DNA of 7,537 nucleotides from Bacteroidales bacterium. Lineage in GTDB: Bacteria > Bacteroidota > Bacteroidia > Bacteroidales > ML635J-15. How positions within the stretch are numbered: position 1 is the first letter of the stretch; every line of letters begins with the position of its first letter. The DNA lies in contig JAQVPT010000177.1 of NCBI GenBank assembly GCA_028701945.1, positions 1 to 7,537 on the forward strand. Direction: 5' to 3'. Below, piece by piece: positions 4,627-7,537 of the stretch. Made by a program: the position numbers and the translations under genes. The notes beneath the pieces were generated by a model that saw only the letters and a program-made list of their open reading frames with translations, was not told the origin of the DNA and searched no databases.

Positions 4627-7537
4627 ATGAAAAAGAATTTTAAAAATTTAGTAATCGCATTTGCGTTATTATTAATATCAGGTTTTACATTTGGTCAAAC
4701 AGCTCCTAATCTTGGCATTGCTTCTGATTTTGTGCTTTTTACAACTGTTGGTGCTGTATCTAATACAGGTATTTCTCAAATTACAGGTAATGTAGGAACG
4801 AATAATGGTGCCGTAACAGGTTTTGGAAATGTGAATGGAGTTATGACTTATACGGGTGATGCTTTAAGTTCACAATGTGCTACCGATTTATTAATTGCCT
4901 ATGGAGAGCTTAATAGTGAAACTCCTACATTTTTCCCGTCAAATTCTTTGGGAGGTGGCAGTACGCTTGTTTCAGGTGTATATTTTATAAACGAAGCAAC
5001 AACATTGAACGGACTCCTTAGTTTGGATGCAGGAGGAGATCCAAATGCAGTATTTATTTTTCAAATTGAGGGACCTCTTTCGACAGGTGCAAACTCAAAA
5101 GTTGAATTAGTTAATGGTGCATTGGCATGTAATGTATTTTGGAAAGTTGAAGGACTTGTAGATATGGCTTCTGGAACATCTATGAAAGGAACCATCATTG
5201 CAAATAATGCTGCAATAAATATGAATACAGGTGATACGCTTGAAGGAAGAGCGCTTTCTATTGCAGGAGCGGTTACACTTGATGGTGTAATGGCCTATAC
5301 GCCAGTTGGTTGTGGTAGTCCGACTTTAACAGGTCCTATGGGTCCTGATTTAGTATCCGCACTTTGCTATACAATATTTTCTTCAGACGGTCCAGTAACA
5401 AATGCTGGAATAACTTATGTAACTGGTGATGTTGGAACCAATGTGGGTTTAACATCAGGATTTGACCCTCTTTTAGTAACTGGAGCTATTCATCCTATTC
5501 CGGATGGATCGACAGCTGCTGCTGCCGCAGATCTTTTAAACGGTTATACTTATGTAAATACTTTAGCTGAAGATATCGAATTATTATATCCTGCTCAATT
5601 TGGAAATAATTTGGTTTTAACACCTCATACTTATCTTATGAATGGTGCTGTAACTTTTACAGATACAGTTTACTTAAATGCAATGGGTAATCCCGATGCT
5701 GTTTTTGTTATTAAAACTTATGGAGCATTTGCAACCAGTACATATTCAAAAGTTCTATTAACTAATGGAACAAAACCTGAAAATGTTTATTGGTTAGTTA
5801 ATGGAGAAGTAACTATAAATGATTATTCAATTTTTAATGGAACTATTATTTGTAATAATGGTGCTATGAATTTGAATACTGGAACTACAATAAATGGAAG
5901 AGCATTAACAACTACGGGTGCAATAGAAACTGCCGCAATAACTGCAATAATGCCTCCTGGATGTATAACTACCTCCTCTCCTGAAATTATAACACAACCT
6001 CTTAATCAAATTGTTTGTGATGGAGATGAAGCGACTTTTTCGGTTATTGCAACAGGAACAGATTTAACATATCAATGGAGAATTGGTTCAGTTGATTTAG
6101 TTGATGGTGGTAATATTTCTGGTGCTACTACAAATACTTTAACTATTAATCCTGTTAGTTTAACAGATGTTGCTTTAGATTACAATATTGTTGTATCAGG
6201 AAGCTTATTGCCTGATGCAATTTCAAATGATGTTTCTTTAGATTTAGGAGAAGCTCCAATTATCACAATACAACCAACAGATCAATCATCATGTGTTGGA
6301 AGTCCGGTAAGTTTTACCGTAACAGCAACAGGAACAGATTTAACATATCAGTGGAGAATTGGTTTAGTTGATTTAGTTGATGGCGGCACAATTTCTGGTG
6401 CTACTACAAATACCTTAACTATTGATCCTGTTAGTTTAACAGACTTTGCTTTAGATTATAATGTTGTTGTCTCAGGATTATGTTTGCCTGATGCAATTTC
6501 AAATGATGTTGCTTTAGATTTAGGAGAAGCTCCAATGATTACAGTACAACCAACTGATAAATTATCATGTGTTGGAAGTCCGGTAAGTTTTACCGTAACT
6601 GCAACAGGAACAGATTTAACATATCAGTGGAGAATTGGTTTAGTTGATTTAGTTGATGCTGGTACAATTTCTGGTGCTACTACAAATACTTTAACTATTG
6701 ACCCTGTTAGTTTAACGGACATCGCTTTAGATTATAATGTAGTTGTTTCAGGTACATGTTTGCCCGATGCAATCTCAAATAATGTTTCTTTAGATTTAGG
6801 AGAAGCTCCAATTACTACAGTGCAACCAACCGACCAATCTGCATGTGTAGGAAGTCCAGTAAGTTTTACCGTAACTGCAACAGGAACAGATTTAACATAT
6901 CAGTGGAGAATTGGTTTAGTTGATTTAGTTGATGGCGGCACAATTTCTGGTGCAACTACAAATACTTTAACAATTGATCCAGCCAGTTTAACTGACATCG
7001 CAAACAATTATAATGTTGTTGTTTCAGGATTATGTTTGCCTGATGCAATTTCAAATGATGTTTCTTTAGATTTAGGAGAAGCTCCAATTATTACAGTACA
7101 ACCAACCGACCAATCTGCATGTGTAGGAAGTCCAGTAAGTTTTAACGTAACTGCAACAGGAACAGATTTAACATATCAGTGGAGACTTGGTTTAGTTGAT
7201 TTGGTTGACGGCGGCACAATTTCTGGTGCTACTACAAATACCTTAACTATTGATCCTGTCAGTTTAACAGACATCGCAAACAATTATAATGTAGTTGTTT
7301 CAGGTACATGTTTACCAGATGCAATTTCAAATGATGTTGCTTTAGATTTAGGAGAAGCTCCAATGATTACAGTACAACCAACTGATAAATTATCATGTGT
7401 TGGAAGTCCGGTAAGTTTTACCGTAACTGCAACAGGAACAGATTTAACATATCAGTGGAGAATTGGTTTAGTTGATTTAGTTGATGGCGGCACAATTTCT
7501 GGTGCTACTACAAATACTTTAACTATTGACCCTGTTA
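4627..7537 (+). CDS. Secreted tandem ice-binding (DUF3494) protein with Ig-like repeats, 3' end outside window
   Basis: The frame is open for 970 codons and runs off the right edge without a stop. Residues 1-23 form a signal peptide (MKKNFKNL, hydrophobic core, F-G|Q cut). Domain 1 (about 27-232) is DUF3494 ice-binding-type: T-G-N-V-G-T-N at 53-59, S-Q-C-A-T-D-L, G-T-I-I-A-N-N at 188-194, and E-G-R-A-L-S-I-A-G-A-V-T-L-D-G starting at 206. Domain 2 (about 240-446) repeats the plan in diverged form: T-G-D-V-G-T-N at 266-272 and N-G-R-A-L-T at 423-428. From 451 on, 92-residue Ig-like repeats follow, each with Q-P-T-D, C-V-G-S-P-V-S-F, Y-Q-W-R and L-T-I-D-P. DUF3494 domains are discontinuous beta-solenoids; some bind ice, many are untested. 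The product is probably cell-surface or released, and a type IX sorting domain may lie beyond the edge. It has its own promoter (4555-4594). Confidence 0.92.
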   Translation, partial: MKKNFKNLVIAFALLLISGFTFGQTAPNLGIASDFVLFTTVGAVSNTGISQITGNVGTNNGAVTGFGNVNGVMTYTGDALSSQCATDLLIAYGELNSETPTFFPSNSLGGGSTLVSGVYFINEATTLNGLLSLDAGGDPNAVFIFQIEGPLSTGANSKVELVNGALACNVFWKVEGLVDMASGTSMKGTIIANNAAINMNTGDTLEGRALSIAGAVTLDGVMAYTPVGCGSPTLTGPMGPDLVSALCYTIFSSDGPVTNAGITYVTGDVGTNVGLTSGFDPLLVTGAIHPIPDGSTAAAAADLLNGYTYVNTLAEDIELLYPAQFGNNLVLTPHTYLMNGAVTFTDTVYLNAMGNPDAVFVIKTYGAFATSTYSKVLLTNGTKPENVYWLVNGEVTINDYSIFNGTIICNNGAMNLNTGTTINGRALTTTGAIETAAITAIMPPGCITTSSPEIITQPLNQIVCDGDEATFSVIATGTDLTYQWRIGSVDLVDGGNISGATTNTLTINPVSLTDVALDYNIVVSGSLLPDAISNDVSLDLGEAPIITIQPTDQSSCVGSPVSFTVTATGTDLTYQWRIGLVDLVDGGTISGATTNTLTIDPVSLTDFALDYNVVVSGLCLPDAISNDVALDLGEAPMITVQPTDKLSCVGSPVSFTVTATGTDLTYQWRIGLVDLVDAGTISGATTNTLTIDPVSLTDIALDYNVVVSGTCLPDAISNNVSLDLGEAPITTVQPTDQSACVGSPVSFTVTATGTDLTYQWRIGLVDLVDGGTISGATTNTLTIDPASLTDIANNYNVVVSGLCLPDAISNDVSLDLGEAPIITVQPTDQSACVGSPVSFNVTATGTDLTYQWRLGLVDLVDGGTISGATTNTLTIDPVSLTDIANNYNVVVSGTCLPDAISNDVALDLGEAPMITVQPTDKLSCVGSPVSFTVTATGTDLTYQWRIGLVDLVDGGTISGATTNTLTIDPV
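5977..7537 (+). repeat. In-frame tandem array of 276-bp Ig-like repeats (six copies, last one cut by window edge)
   Basis: Copies start at 5977, 6253, 6529, 6805, 7081 and 7357, always 276 bp (92 codons) apart; the last has 181 bp in the window. Each encodes one Ig-like domain beginning A-P-x-I-T with Q-P-T, a Cys near residue 14, Y-Q-W-R, I-S-G-A-T-T-N-T-L-T-I and a second Cys in S-G-x-C-L-P-D-A. Copy 1 is the most diverged. Copies 2-6 are nearly identical even at silent sites, which indicates recent duplication or gene conversion. Each unit also contains the small internal repeat TTTAGTTGA TTTAGTTGA (Val-Asp-Leu-Val-Asp), partly changed in copies 1 and 5. Such arrays usually form a stalk in surface proteins and vary in copy number. 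Confidence 0.97.

Noticed and set aside
6307..6321. CGGTAAGTTTTACCG hairpin recurring in several Ig repeats
   Set aside because: It encodes P-V-S-F-T-V inside the conserved domain and is altered in copies 4 and 5, so it is explained by coding repetition and not by a regulatory structure.
5977..7537. CRISPR-like or transposon-related repeat array
   Set aside because: The repeats are contiguous, in frame, 276 bp long and translate to Ig-like domains, with no spacers, terminal inverted repeats or transposase.

Overview
The window looks like chromosomal DNA from a Bacteroidota bacterium, most likely a Flavobacterium-like member of the Flavobacteriaceae. The DNA is AT-rich (by eye about a third G+C). 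Starts are preceded by A-rich leaders ending in TTATG or AATTATG instead of Shine-Dalgarno sites. Two promoters match the Bacteroidota -7 consensus TAnnTTTG. The signal peptide of the last gene ends in the FG|Q cleavage site common in flavobacteria, and the protein families seen are typical of that group. All recognisable genes lie on the + strand.

Layout. Bases 1-307 hold no convincing gene but do hold a possible promoter and a long-loop hairpin. A first small operon (308-1162) encodes two tiny lmo0937/DUF5670-type membrane proteins and a coiled-coil lipoprotein resembling the sll1863-type stress family; it ends in a strong terminator (1198-1237). A second, tightly packed unit (1354-4463) has its own promoter. 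It encodes a CsbD-family protein, a third lmo0937-type protein, a YtxH protein, a degenerate cupin-like protein, a holin-X-like (DUF1469-type) two-helix membrane protein, a conserved hypothetical protein and an AI-2E/PerM-family permease. From 4627 to the right edge runs a large open gene (970 codons visible, no stop) for a secreted protein: signal peptide, two tandem DUF3494 ice-binding-type domains, then at least six 92-residue Ig-like repeats, each exactly 276 bp.

How it fits together. CsbD, YtxH, lmo0937-type, holin-X-like and sll1863-like proteins recur together in Bacteroidota as small stress-associated envelope or cytoplasmic proteins, so 308-4463 reads as an envelope/general-stress island. 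The most interesting link is regulatory. A 15-bp element (AATTGTGTAAyGCTT, 14 of 15 bases identical) lies at exactly the same distance (32 bp, start to start) from a TAnnTTTG box ahead of both the csbD-type operon and the ice-binding/Ig surface protein. This suggests that one sigma factor or activator turns on both the stress genes and the secreted adhesin or ice-binding protein. Nothing here indicates a phage, CRISPR array, transposon, rRNA or tRNA.
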